A stretch of DNA of 35,430 nucleotides, from positions 1 through 35,430 of the IMG/VR virus record IMGVR_UViG_3300031806_000016; one strand, written 5' to 3'. This stretch comes from a virus. The notes below the pieces were generated by a model. It had not been told where the DNA came from and did no database searches. It was given only the letters and a program-made list of their open reading frames with translations. Position 1 is the first letter of the stretch, and every line of letters begins with the position of its first letter. The translations under genes were made by a program, and so were the position numbers. Below, one piece after another: positions 15,553 to 23,517 of this stretch.

Positions 15553-16272
15553 TTAGTGTACTCCTATACATTGTCCGCGATCTGGACGCATACCGCGTTC
15601 TTCGCCTGTACTTCTGGCGATATCGTCCATTATCAGTTCATAAAGAGCCTGCTCAGCTTTCTGATTAAAATAAGAGGCAAGCGCATCTTTCTGCCATTCC
15701 AGACCGAGGGCTGTGGCCTTCCATTCAACAACTTCAGGTTCATTGGTAATTAGCCAGTTTGTGTCACCATCATCGGATAAGTCAGTCAGCCAGCCGTAAT
15801 AATCAAGATTTATGATGAAAGCAGTATCGTTATTGACACTATGGTCTGGCAGGGGGAAAAGCCAGATATCATTCTGCTCGATGCAATAATGGCTCGGCGT
15901 TCCTTTGTCTTTTGTATCTTGAAATTTCTTGCGGTCCTCAATCTCTTTTTTGTCGAGTCTGACGAGCGGTTTGCGATAGTTGTTGTAGTCAATAAGCTCA
16001 ATATTTATTTCCTTTTTGAAAGCCAATATTCCTCCGGTTGCGTTTGGTAGGTCATATCGTCTTTGGCCGTCAACGGTATCTGCCTCAAGTTCTGCCTCAA
16101 GGAAAGTAAAGTCGTGCTGAATCTTTTCCGCCGTGGGAAGAAACAGCACTCCTTTACAGACCCATCGTTGAGAGCGGTTAATCCAACGGTTCAGTTTTGC
16201 TGAATCAATATCAGCATAATCAGCAGCCTCAAGATTATCGCTTACATTCGTTCTTACATTAGCCAGAGTCAT
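15553..16272 (-). CDS. Head-tail adaptor protein (SU10/P22 gp4-like)
   Basis: A 239-residue protein with the layout of podovirus adaptor proteins: N-terminal helix, LNRWINRSQRWVCKG (residues ~30-44, the wiN-x-a pattern), GQRRYDLPNATGGILAFKKE (Y-x-LP motif), GTPSHYCIEQNDIWLFPLPD (G-x-P-x-x-Y then PxP), a LDYYGWLTDLSDDGD strand and a long C-terminal helix. Adaptors bind below the portal and receive the nozzle protein. The open frame extends to an ATG at 16302, but those bases form terminator T2, so the ATG at 16272 (MTLANVRTNV) is chosen. Confidence 0.75.
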   Translation of the reverse strand: MTLANVRTNVSDNLEAADYADIDSAKLNRWINRSQRWVCKGVLFLPTAEKIQHDFTFLEAELEADTVDGQRRYDLPNATGGILAFKKEINIELIDYNNYRKPLVRLDKKEIEDRKKFQDTKDKGTPSHYCIEQNDIWLFPLPDHSVNNDTAFIINLDYYGWLTDLSDDGDTNWLITNEPEVVEWKATALGLEWQKDALASYFNQKAEQALYELIMDDIARSTGEERGMRPDRGQCIGVH

Positions 16273-16293
16273 ATTTACCCCAAAAAATAAAAA

Positions 16294-16315
16294 GCCCCGC
16301 AAAAATCTGCGGGGC
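16294..16315 (-). terminator. Intrinsic terminator T2
   Basis: Read leftward, a GCCCCGC/GCGGGGC 7-bp stem with an 8-nt loop precedes TTTTTATTTTTT. It closes the glycan cassette and lies 21 nt before the adaptor ATG at 16272. The sequence just before it (GGGACAACCTGAAAGACC) resembles that before T1 and T3. Confidence 0.85.
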
Positions 16316-16357
16316 CGGTCTTTCAGGTTGTCCCTGTCTTTGATTTACAGCAAATTG

Positions 16358-16528
16358 TTACACGATTGGCTCTACCCAGACGCAGGTTGTTTCATCCTCT
16401 GGCTCTACCCACATTCCGCCGTAATAACCTGCACCGAATCCCCCTGCGCCAAAACCCGGGACGCCAAATTCGGTCTCTGGATAGTCCCAATCAGCATCAC
16501 TTTCAGCTTCAGGTATTTGCCAGGTCAT
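16358..16528 (-). CDS. Small acidic Gly/Trp-rich protein
   Basis: A 56-residue frame starting MTWQIPEAESDADWDY. It has an acidic first third, a Gly/aromatic centre (FGVPGFGAGGFGAGYYGG, residues ~22-39) and a WVEP-x-WVEP ending. It is not a recognised family. The start codon overlaps the stop of the preceding gene as ATGA, and terminator T2 follows 43 nt after the stop, both of which favour a real gene. It is the last member of the glycan cassette; the low-complexity Gly core could be a structural surface peptide, but this is a guess. Confidence 0.5.
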   Translation of the reverse strand: MTWQIPEAESDADWDYPETEFGVPGFGAGGFGAGYYGGMWVEPEDETTCVWVEPIV

Positions 16529-16854
16529 TCGATTTTACCTTTCGCCAGTTCCGTTGGATGATCCTTTTGCAAATGATGTTTCATTCTTGTCATTGCAGAC
16601 TTTTCAGTAGCTTTAGTAGTTCCAATATTAAAAATCTTGCCACATATCTTGCATTTAAGGACTTCATCGTTTTTTGGCAGGTCCATAGTCGGGACATCGG
16701 GAATTTCCACTGCTTGCGGCGCTATCGTTGGAGGCGGTGAACCCTCGGCTAATACAGGAACTTTAGGGTCAAACTCTTTACCCACTTCCACTTGATATGC
16801 GCAAGGCCCATCAAAAAAGATTCCAACTTCTTTCGGATTATCGGAATTTGGCAT
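16525..16854 (-). CDS. Zinc-finger-like small protein
   Basis: A 109-residue protein. Residues 1-65 are Pro/acid-rich and probably unstructured. Residues ~67-100 contain CKICGKIFN followed by HHLQKDH, a Cys-x2-Cys ... His ... His arrangement like a C2H2/BED zinc finger. It overlaps the upstream methyltransferase-GT9 gene by 17 nt and the downstream peptide by 4 nt, so it is translated as part of the cassette. A GGAAGGAT ribosome site precedes the ATG. A role in nucleic acid or protein binding is possible; nothing in the sequence ties it to sugars. Confidence 0.6.
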   Translation of the reverse strand: MPNSDNPKEVGIFFDGPCAYQVEVGKEFDPKVPVLAEGSPPPTIAPQAVEIPDVPTMDLPKNDEVLKCKICGKIFNIGTTKATEKSAMTRMKHHLQKDHPTELAKGKIE

Positions 16855-18478
16855 TTCTTTTATCCTTCCAATTTCGGTAATATTTCAAAAATGCGTCATA
16901 AACCCGCTCTGGCGAAATATTGTGGACGCACCTGACAACTTTCATGTCCATAAGCATACCCGTTTCTGGATCTGGCAATTTCATAATCTCTTTTGGGCAC
17001 GGATTGCTATAGATGAGTCGGTGGCACGGGTAGCAAGAACAACTATGCGGCGTTAGGTTGGTGCAGTTATGCCAATATTTCGTGAGGTTCTCCACAGACG
17101 AGTGCGATAAAAGGATAATCTTCGGAGTCTCGAAGCAAGATGCTGCGTTTAATATACCTGTTTCCGGACCTATAACAAGATTCACATATTTGGTCATTAT
17201 CATAGAGTCTCGAATATTCCAGACGCCAGATTTATTGACTGTTCGCGGATGCGGCCATTCAATTTTTTTACAAAGCTCGTCACCGACAGTAAATATAATG
17301 ACATCATCATGTTTTTCGAGCATATAACTGGCGGCATAAGCAGACCAGGGATAAGTCTTGTGAATAGATGAACCAGATAAAGACCATAAAATCGTAAATT
17401 TATCTTTGTAATATGACATAAATATCTTGGCAAGCTCCTCTTCAAGATCGGTAAAGTACAATTCTGGCAACATGCTTTTGGCTTTCGGAAAGCCAGCAAG
17501 CTCCATTGTTCTATCCATGTAATTGACATTGCACTCGCGATGGCGCTTGCCATGAGGCCAGTTAAATTCAGGCGTTCCTTCGATTTTTAGAAGAGAGCCT
17601 TCCACTGATCCGCTTAAGTGGATTGTTTTATCGAAGCTCTTGCCTATTTCGGACAAGTAATCTTTAACATCATCATCGGGAATGACGCCTTTGCCCTGAA
17701 CAAGAAATTGGTCAATATGGGGATTTTGTCGCAAGACTTGGGCGGAATATTCAGTGCAGTTATAAACGATGTACCACCCTTCTCTTTTAAGAAGTCGCAA
17801 TGCAGGAGTACTCCAAAGGACATCGCCGTAAGCTCCATAGCGAACGAACAGACAACTTTTATTTATCTCGGGGTCTCGTTTAAGAGGAAAGGCGAGTTTG
17901 TCATCACCATTTCGCCGCAGAAAATCATTTATTGACCAATTGAAAATAAAAGGCCGATCAAGGAAATCAAATCTTTTCTGGACAATCAGCAACCAACTAT
18001 ACTCGTTTGACTCGTTGTGCCGGCTGGCATGAATAAGTTTAGCATTACCAAAGTTTTTAATGATGTTCCATACCTGCTGCCAGTATAGGTCATGCTCGTG
18101 TTCGACATTTGCTCCTGCCGTTCCAATTCTCGGATAAAAATTTGGGTCCGGCCCGTAGAGAATGAGGTAACCGCTGGGCTTAACTAAACGCCACCACTCT
18201 TTTATTGTGCCTGCAGTAGCCACAAAATCTTCGAGGCAATGAGAGCTAAAAACGTAATCCATACTACAATCGGAAAAGATACTCAAAGCGTCGCTTGCGC
18301 TAAGGTCGAGGCAAATATCAACAGCGGGAGTTTTTACGATATCAATACCGATGGCCGTTTCGCAGATTTTCTCAGTGCCGCAACCCAAGTCAAGCCCATG
18401 CCCCGTCAGGAAACTTACCACGCGGTGCCTGCATTTGCGAACTTCTAAACTCCGTGATAATTCAGGACTCCAAACCAT
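16838..18478 (-). CDS. Fusion of SAM methyltransferase and GT9-like glycosyltransferase
   Basis: A 546-residue two-domain protein. Residues ~25-140 are a class I methyltransferase: GLDLGCGT (28-35, SAM loop), GIDIV (44-48), DYVFSSHCLED (74-84) and WWRLVKPSGYLILYGPD. Residues ~205-500 resemble glycosyltransferase family 9 (ADP-heptose:LPS heptosyltransferase type): FVRYGAYGDVLWSTPAL (211-227) and VIGPETGILNAA (435-446), the nucleotide-sugar loop. A cysteine/histidine cluster follows (HSCSCYPCHR, 478-487), possibly a metal site. The predicted job is transfer of a heptose-like sugar with methylation of the sugar or its acceptor. The start ATG shares one base with the TGA of the upstream GT4 gene. 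Confidence 0.8.
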   Translation of the reverse strand: MVWSPELSRSLEVRKCRHRVVSFLTGHGLDLGCGTEKICETAIGIDIVKTPAVDICLDLSASDALSIFSDCSMDYVFSSHCLEDFVATAGTIKEWWRLVKPSGYLILYGPDPNFYPRIGTAGANVEHEHDLYWQQVWNIIKNFGNAKLIHASRHNESNEYSWLLIVQKRFDFLDRPFIFNWSINDFLRRNGDDKLAFPLKRDPEINKSCLFVRYGAYGDVLWSTPALRLLKREGWYIVYNCTEYSAQVLRQNPHIDQFLVQGKGVIPDDDVKDYLSEIGKSFDKTIHLSGSVEGSLLKIEGTPEFNWPHGKRHRECNVNYMDRTMELAGFPKAKSMLPELYFTDLEEELAKIFMSYYKDKFTILWSLSGSSIHKTYPWSAYAASYMLEKHDDVIIFTVGDELCKKIEWPHPRTVNKSGVWNIRDSMIMTKYVNLVIGPETGILNAASCFETPKIILLSHSSVENLTKYWHNCTNLTPHSCSCYPCHRLIYSNPCPKEIMKLPDPETGMLMDMKVVRCVHNISPERVYDAFLKYYRNWKDKRNAKFR

Positions 18479-19428
18479 CAGAATAAGTTCTCAATTTGTG
18501 GATAAATTCGTTCCATATCGTAATTCTCTTCGATAAAAGTTCTATAATTCGAAGAGTTATATTCGTCTTCCAGTATAGCGATTGCTTCGTCTATTGTATT
18601 CCAAATAAATTCTTTCGGAAATAAATCTTTTGAACCCGGGAAATTGTGAATCACAGGTTTAATTCCGACACTCATGGCTTCGATGATGCAGTTGGGATGT
18701 CCCTCAACAAGACTTGTTAATAAAATATAAGATTTATCCTCCAGAAATTTTGATATATCCTTTTCATAATGATAGTACGCAACATCGTTTTTTATCCCGA
18801 ACTCTTCAAGGCAATGGATGAAATAGGTATATGTTCTCAAGTCGCCAATGTCACCTACAGGGTAAATATGATAACCATTATTCTTTGCCGACAATGCACT
18901 GGTAACTTGCAACAGAAGTTGGACGCCTTTTTTGTAGTTCATTCCCCCTACCCATGCTATTTTGCCATTAGGTTGTCGATCTCTATAAGGCCACTTCGTC
19001 AAATCCACTGCGTTGGGAATGAAATGAGTCGGTGTCGCAAAATGTTTTTGTGTATTATTTTCAACGTTTTTGAGAAAAATATTGCGGATTTCCTCATTCA
19101 CAAAAATCAGGTGGTCCACATTGTCCCAATCAACTACCCAGGGACAAGTGGTATTGAAAAGTTCGTATGATCGGCAAAACGCTATGTATTTCTTATCCTT
19201 CTTAGGCTGCTTTGACCAGTATTCCAGAAATGGGTCTGTCCAGTTGAAAAGAATAATATCAGCCCATTCAATCAGTTTGTGTTCCTCAACCATAGCAGAA
19301 ACATCGGACCTACGAACGAATCCGAAATCGTTGTGGTAAACCCGAATGTCGTATCTGCTGGCGAAGAACTTCTCGTAGTAACCGAGCCACTTATTGTTCC
19401 AGGGTGAACATAGAAGCAGATTTTTCAT
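18478..19428 (-). CDS. GT4-family glycosyltransferase
   Basis: A 316-residue protein from the ATG at 19428, chosen because it overlaps the FkbM stop as ATGA; an in-frame ATG at 19440 would add four residues. It has the two-domain GT-B pattern: an N-terminal domain that lacks a clear motif, the linker VGGMNYKKG (about 160-168) that opens the nucleotide-sugar domain, and EGHPNCIIEAMSVGIKPV (from about 242), the E-x7-E donor-binding signature of family GT4. It likely adds a hexose-type sugar from a nucleotide donor. Donor and acceptor are unknown. Confidence 0.8.
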   Translation of the reverse strand: MKNLLLCSPWNNKWLGYYEKFFASRYDIRVYHNDFGFVRRSDVSAMVEEHKLIEWADIILFNWTDPFLEYWSKQPKKDKKYIAFCRSYELFNTTCPWVVDWDNVDHLIFVNEEIRNIFLKNVENNTQKHFATPTHFIPNAVDLTKWPYRDRQPNGKIAWVGGMNYKKGVQLLLQVTSALSAKNNGYHIYPVGDIGDLRTYTYFIHCLEEFGIKNDVAYYHYEKDISKFLEDKSYILLTSLVEGHPNCIIEAMSVGIKPVIHNFPGSKDLFPKEFIWNTIDEAIAILEDEYNSSNYRTFIEENYDMERIYPQIENLF

Positions 19429-20045
19429 TTCCTGTACCATAGTTCAAATATCGTATCGTAGATATACTCAGCTTCATGCGTTGTCTGTAATGCGTTTCTT
19501 ACGGCTGACCTCTGGTCGTAGTGACCAATATCACCAATCTCCACATGCTCGTGCAGTGCCAGTAGTATTGACTTGAACCGTTCCATCATGCCCATAGAAA
19601 CCATAGAATCAATCAGTTCATACTCCGCGCCTTCTATGTCTATGGCAATAAGGTCAACGGTGTCAATGTCCAAATCATTCATTACATCTTTTATTGACTT
19701 AACCCTGACCAGTTCTATCCGCCCATTCGGATGATGGCCGACTAAAGTCGAAGAGACACTATTGACGGAAATAAGGCTCTGGCGATTTGAGCCGCCCAAC
19801 CCATAGTTAAATACCCTTACTTTCGGGTATCTCTTTAGACTCTCTACGGCCTGCTCGAAGAATTCCTTTACCGGCTCAAAACCATAGATAAATGGGTCAT
19901 ATCTTTGAACTATGTTCTGCGACCATCCGCCTTTGTGCAAACCGACATCGAAAACGATACTATCGGCGCTGATATTGCTGAAGGCATGCTGCATTGTTAG
20001 GCCGCCATCATTTAGCCAACGCTGTTTTTCCTGTTCATTTTTCAT
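19425..20045 (-). CDS. FkbM-family methyltransferase
   Basis: A 206-residue protein. FDVGLHKGGWS (32-42) and GFEPV (55-59) form the SAM-binding half; IDIEGAEYEL (135-144) is the FkbM signature region. FkbM enzymes O-methylate sugars or polyketides, and many sit in surface-polysaccharide clusters. The frame is open up to 20204, but those 53 codons lie inside the PIG-L gene, so the ATG at 20045, overlapping the PIG-L stop by 11 nt, is taken as the start. Confidence 0.8.
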   Translation of the reverse strand: MKNEQEKQRWLNDGGLTMQHAFSNISADSIVFDVGLHKGGWSQNIVQRYDPFIYGFEPVKEFFEQAVESLKRYPKVRVFNYGLGGSNRQSLISVNSVSSTLVGHHPNGRIELVRVKSIKDVMNDLDIDTVDLIAIDIEGAEYELIDSMVSMGMMERFKSILLALHEHVEIGDIGHYDQRSAVRNALQTTHEAEYIYDTIFELWYRK

Positions 20046-20622
20046 TCTTAACAGTCTCGTATATATTTGCTTGCTTTGGATAATGTGGCCTATCCAGATA
20101 AGGATTCTGCGTCCAGTTTCCCGCCCGCCTGAATATCTGCGACTGCTGAGCGTAAAACGTGTCATCGGGCGTAACAGTAGATCGGAGTGGCCCTCGAACC
20201 GCATTGTATATCTGCGGTGAAGGAAGAGACCAGGAGAAACTTCTGACGAGAATGTCAGTTACCAAAAGAGGGACCAAAAAACTGTAAGCAATCTCAAAAA
20301 GCATCCTGTGGTCAAAATGACCATACTCGCCCCACGGGTTATGGCTAAATAAGAAATCGGGTCTCATTTCTTTAATCGCGTTCTGTAATGCGAAAAATAT
20401 TTGCTCTGCACAATGGTGGGGAGGGACTTGCCGATAGAATCCATTTGGAAGACCTAATGTATCAATTAAGTTTATTTCTGCATCGTGACAACTTATTTGT
20501 AAAACACCATCTCCATCGTTGGTGCAAACAATAAGGTGCTTTTCGACCTTTTCATCTTGCATCAAAGGCCACCCGAAGCAGATGTGGTCGTCAATATGGG
20601 CAAATATTGCCAGAATCTTCAT
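20035..20622 (-). CDS. PIG-L/LmbE-family N-acetylsugar deacetylase
   Basis: A 195-residue protein. AHIDDH (8-13) is the counterpart of the AHPDDE zinc motif, with Ile for Pro and His for the last Glu. HNPWGEYGHFDHR (94-106) supplies the other metal ligands and the GHxDHR box. The family removes acetyl groups from N-acetylglucosamine units in GPI anchors, mycothiol or polysaccharides. Here it may deacetylate a glycan sugar so that another group can be attached. The start overlaps the stop of the preceding methyltransferase as ATGA. The altered AHxDD motif keeps the two aspartates, so activity is plausible. Confidence 0.8.
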   Translation of the reverse strand: MKILAIFAHIDDHICFGWPLMQDEKVEKHLIVCTNDGDGVLQISCHDAEINLIDTLGLPNGFYRQVPPHHCAEQIFFALQNAIKEMRPDFLFSHNPWGEYGHFDHRMLFEIAYSFLVPLLVTDILVRSFSWSLPSPQIYNAVRGPLRSTVTPDDTFYAQQSQIFRRAGNWTQNPYLDRPHYPKQANIYETVKNEK

Positions 20623-21164
20623 TTTATAAACACCATGAAATTGTATATCTCGCGGTCAGAAATCTTGTACCTGTCGAGCTTTTCCAAGCGCAGACCCTTA
20701 TCTTCGCAGCCAATCAAAATCTGCCGTACCGAAAGTAAGTTGCTGAGTGGTTGAGTCAAATCTCTGCCTTCTGGCAAGTTCAGAATAAAGAGGCCGTACT
20801 GATAAATGCACTTTATGATTGTGACAAAAGTCTGGTCAAAAACGTTTTGCCGCAGGTGCTCAAGAACATCAAAGGCTGTCACTATATTAAACTTGTCGTT
20901 TTCGGGAAATTCGTTTACAAACTTGACTGTGGGCCAACGTTTCTTCTGAATTTCGACATCTAAGTCAAAACCAGTAACATCGCCGAAAAGACTCATAGCC
21001 GCCGTGATATAACCATCTCCACAGCCGACATCGAGAATCTTCGGGCCATGCTGCAGGTAAGGCATTAGATGATAGATAACGGCCAACTTCCTCGCGCTTA
21101 TAGACAAATTGTAATTGTGTTTCTTATAAAAATTCTTAATCTTTTCTTCCATCAATGCTGACAT
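20619..21164 (-). CDS. Class I SAM-dependent methyltransferase
   Basis: A 181-residue methyltransferase of the UbiE/type 11 kind: ILDVGCGDGY (43-52, motif I), GFDLD (65-69, acidic end of strand 2), AFDVLEHL (97-104, motif with the DVLEH box) and GLFILNLPEG. Small-molecule or sugar methylation is the usual role of such proteins in glycan clusters; its exact acceptor is unknown. It starts 29 nt inside the acetyltransferase gene (ATG at 21164; an alternative at 21152), and its stop overlaps the PIG-L start by 4 nt. Confidence 0.75.
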   Translation of the reverse strand: MSALMEEKIKNFYKKHNYNLSISARKLAVIYHLMPYLQHGPKILDVGCGDGYITAAMSLFGDVTGFDLDVEIQKKRWPTVKFVNEFPENDKFNIVTAFDVLEHLRQNVFDQTFVTIIKCIYQYGLFILNLPEGRDLTQPLSNLLSVRQILIGCEDKGLRLEKLDRYKISDREIYNFMVFIK

Positions 21165-21624
21165 GGCCGACTTCCTTTGCTGGATTGCCTATTACTAATA
21201 CATGATCTGATACACTTTTGGTTACGACCGCCCCGGCTCCGACAAAACAATAACTGCCCAATTCTATTCCACAAAGAATAGTCGCATTCGCACCGATAGT
21301 TGCGCCTTTGCGGACGATAGTTTTCCCGTAAGAATCTCTTTTGAATTTGGAACGAGGATATTTGACATTCGTAAGGACACAACTCGGGCCGAGAAATACA
21401 TCATCCTCAATAGTTACGCCTGAATATACCGAGACGTTATTTTGTATCTTTACGTTATCACCTATAATTACCCCTTCGCCGACAAAAACATTCTGACCTA
21501 AAATACAATTTTTGCCGATGCGGGCATTTTTCATAATATGACAGTAATGCCATATCTTCGTCCCTTCCCCTATCTGGCAAGGTTCATCTATGACAGCAGT
21601 TTCGTGTGCAAACCAATTAGACAC
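21136..21624 (-). CDS. wbpD: WbpD/WlbB-like UDP-amino-sugar N-acetyltransferase
   Basis: A 162-residue left-handed beta-helix protein built of hexapeptide repeats. Family marks are GTKIWHYCHI (21-30), LGQNV (42-46), KIQNNVSVYSGV (59-70), VFLGPS (76-81) and TNVKYPRS (85-92), very close to the pattern of WbpD/WlbB. That enzyme acetylates the 3-amino group of UDP-2-acetamido-3-amino-2,3-dideoxy-glucuronic acid from acetyl-CoA. It overlaps the dehydrogenase gene by 8 nt, and the two catalyse separated steps of the same known pathway. The 3-aminotransferase (WbpE) and the UDP-GlcNAc 6-dehydrogenase (WbpA) are not in this window and would have to come from the host or elsewhere in the genome. Confidence 0.8.
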   Translation of the reverse strand: MSNWFAHETAVIDEPCQIGEGTKIWHYCHIMKNARIGKNCILGQNVFVGEGVIIGDNVKIQNNVSVYSGVTIEDDVFLGPSCVLTNVKYPRSKFKRDSYGKTIVRKGATIGANATILCGIELGSYCFVGAGAVVTKSVSDHVLVIGNPAKEVGHVSIDGRKD

Positions 21625-22513
21625 TGCGAATCCTATAGGCTAACTCAATAGCTCCTCTGGCATCCTCTATTCCAAATCCGCCACCATCGAATATCAACGC
21701 ATAATTTTGTGTATGCAGATCGTTAATGCCTTCGGAGAAATCAATTACTTGGTCATCTATCTTCAATATTCTTTTCGGCTTCATATCTGGGGCATCCTGG
21801 CTATCTATAGACAAAAACCACGAGACATCAGCATCCCTCAATTTTAGCATTCCTGAGCGGCGAGTATTTTGCCAATTCTCAACTACATCAATATCAATTC
21901 CATCACAAGGTCCAAAAAGCCACAAAAGTATATCAAAGAGATGAATCCCGATATTAAAAACAAGCCCGCCCGACTTATTTATATCAGCCTTCCAAGAATA
22001 GTTATACCATTTCCCGCGAGGTGTCACATATCTCAGTTCTACATTATGTTTTTTGTCGCTGGGATTCGCGGCAAGCATTTTTAGCATTTTTTTGAGATGT
22101 ATCAAGGATGGGTGACAACGAAGTTGAAGTATTGTATATACTTTTCGGCCCGTTTGTTCTTCGAATTTTTCAAGCGCATCAAGATTCCAGGGGTTCAAAA
22201 CCAAAGGTTTCTCGCAAATGGCATCCGCTCCGACTCTTAAAGCGAACCGAATATGAGCATCGTGCAGATAGTTCGGAGAGCAAATGGACACATAATCCAC
22301 TTTTGTTTCCTCGTTCTGTCTTAACTTTTCAATGTGCCTGTCGAATCGTTCGAACTCGGTAAAGAAATCTGCATCAGGAAAGTATGAATCCAAAACTCCC
22401 ACCGAATCACTTTTATCAACAGCAGCCACGACCTTATTGAGGCTCAACTTAATGGCCTTCATGTGGCGAGGGGCAATGTATCCTGCTGCTCCGATTAAGG
22501 CAAATCGTTTCAT
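21617..22513 (-). CDS. wlbA: WlbA/WbpB-like UDP-GlcNAcA 3-dehydrogenase (Gfo/Idh/MocA)
   Basis: A 298-residue Gfo/Idh/MocA oxidoreductase. GAAGYIAPRHMKAI (8-21) is the dinucleotide loop in the form specific to WlbA/WbpB, EKP (101-103) carries the usual catalytic lysine, and YVTPRGKWY (162-170) and SGGLVFNIGIHLFD (181-194) are further family marks with the catalytic His. The known reaction oxidises UDP-N-acetylglucosaminuronic acid at C3 with NAD+. It slightly undershoots the usual ~310-320 residues. It is followed by the acetyltransferase of the same pathway and preceded by a GT4 gene whose stop overlaps its ATG by 4 nt. Confidence 0.85.
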   Translation of the reverse strand: MKRFALIGAAGYIAPRHMKAIKLSLNKVVAAVDKSDSVGVLDSYFPDADFFTEFERFDRHIEKLRQNEETKVDYVSICSPNYLHDAHIRFALRVGADAICEKPLVLNPWNLDALEKFEEQTGRKVYTILQLRCHPSLIHLKKMLKMLAANPSDKKHNVELRYVTPRGKWYNYSWKADINKSGGLVFNIGIHLFDILLWLFGPCDGIDIDVVENWQNTRRSGMLKLRDADVSWFLSIDSQDAPDMKPKRILKIDDQVIDFSEGINDLHTQNYALIFDGGGFGIEDARGAIELAYRIRSV

Positions 22514-23502
22514 TTTAATTTGTTATAGAAATCTTCCAGAATATGAATATGCTTTTCCATAGTAAAGCCAAGGCGTTTCAAAAAGACATTCTTCTGGCAC
22601 CTTTGTCTTTCATCCCATCGTTCCACTATTTCGTTGACGCTACTTACGGCAATCCCGACCCCATGCTTAACGACAAAACTGGCAACCTCGCCGCAGTTTA
22701 AGGCGATAATCGGAATCCCCGCTGCCATGTACTCAAAGAGCTTATTGGGCATGGCCAAGTCCCATTCTCTATATTTTTTGATGTTTCCGCAGAGGCCCCA
22801 GTCGTGACAGCCAAGAACGCTCAATAAAGTCTCGTAAGGCAAAGGTTTTCGAAATTGGCAAATTGGCCCGTAACATTCTTCTACTCCAGCATCTTGAGAC
22901 TTCGGTGTATAAATATAAAATGGAATCTGGCGTTTTTTCAAATCCTCACACAATTCCACATAGTTGCAATAGTGCATAAATTCCTTTTGGGCAGGCGTAT
23001 CAACTCTGCCCTCGTATGCCAAACCTCCGATCCATTGCCAAGAATTAAATTGATAAAAAGACTCATTTACATAAGAAGGCAGAACACAACTAGGTTGCCG
23101 AGGATTTATGACTTCCTGACACTTTTCCCCGACAAAAACCAAACCATCAGCCATATCAAAAGAGATTCGTTCTTCCGCAGATTTGTATTTATCTTCTTCG
23201 CTTCTAAATATCATCGCATCGTGAACATCCAGAACTACCGGTATATTCGGCAAAACTTCTTTGGCTACCATTACCATCCAAGAAGGTTCATTGTGGACAT
23301 GGATAATGTCAGCGTCTTTATGAAATATAAGAGCATCACGTAGTTGATTAATGGTTGAAAAAATAGAAACCGTAGCAAAGTGCTGCACCGCCGCTGGTAT
23401 CTGATTACCGATAACGTGGACCTGGTGTCCTTTATCAATAAGGGCCAAAGCCTCTTTTACCAGTCGCACACAGCAGTGATGGCCAATTTTGAGAATTTTC
23501 AT
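22510..23502 (-). CDS. GT4-like glycosyltransferase, first gene of the glycan cassette
   Basis: A 330-residue GT-B protein: IIHVHNEPSW (66-75) and LDVHDAM (91-97) in the acceptor domain and MPNKLFEYMAAGIPIIAL (251-268) in the donor domain, where the Glu of the FEYMAAG box binds the nucleotide sugar. It opens the run of overlapping cassette genes. Its ATG lies only about 15 nt after hairpin T4, and no Shine-Dalgarno sequence is visible, so its expression probably depends on readthrough of T4 or on a structure there. Confidence 0.75.
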   Translation of the reverse strand: MKILKIGHHCCVRLVKEALALIDKGHQVHVIGNQIPAAVQHFATVSIFSTINQLRDALIFHKDADIIHVHNEPSWMVMVAKEVLPNIPVVLDVHDAMIFRSEEDKYKSAEERISFDMADGLVFVGEKCQEVINPRQPSCVLPSYVNESFYQFNSWQWIGGLAYEGRVDTPAQKEFMHYCNYVELCEDLKKRQIPFYIYTPKSQDAGVEECYGPICQFRKPLPYETLLSVLGCHDWGLCGNIKKYREWDLAMPNKLFEYMAAGIPIIALNCGEVASFVVKHGVGIAVSSVNEIVERWDERQRCQKNVFLKRLGFTMEKHIHILEDFYNKLK

Positions 23503-23517
23503 ATTTTAGAGAGAAAG

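Noticed and set aside
16273-16302. Upstream start (MRGFLFFGVN) for the adaptor gene
   Set aside because: These codons coincide with the stem and U-run of terminator T2; family alignment from memory begins near MTLANV at 16272.
20046-20204. N-terminal extension of the FkbM methyltransferase
   Set aside because: The extra 53 codons lie inside the PIG-L gene and give a basic, non-conserved sequence; the ATG at 20045 fits the overlapping-gene pattern of the cassette.
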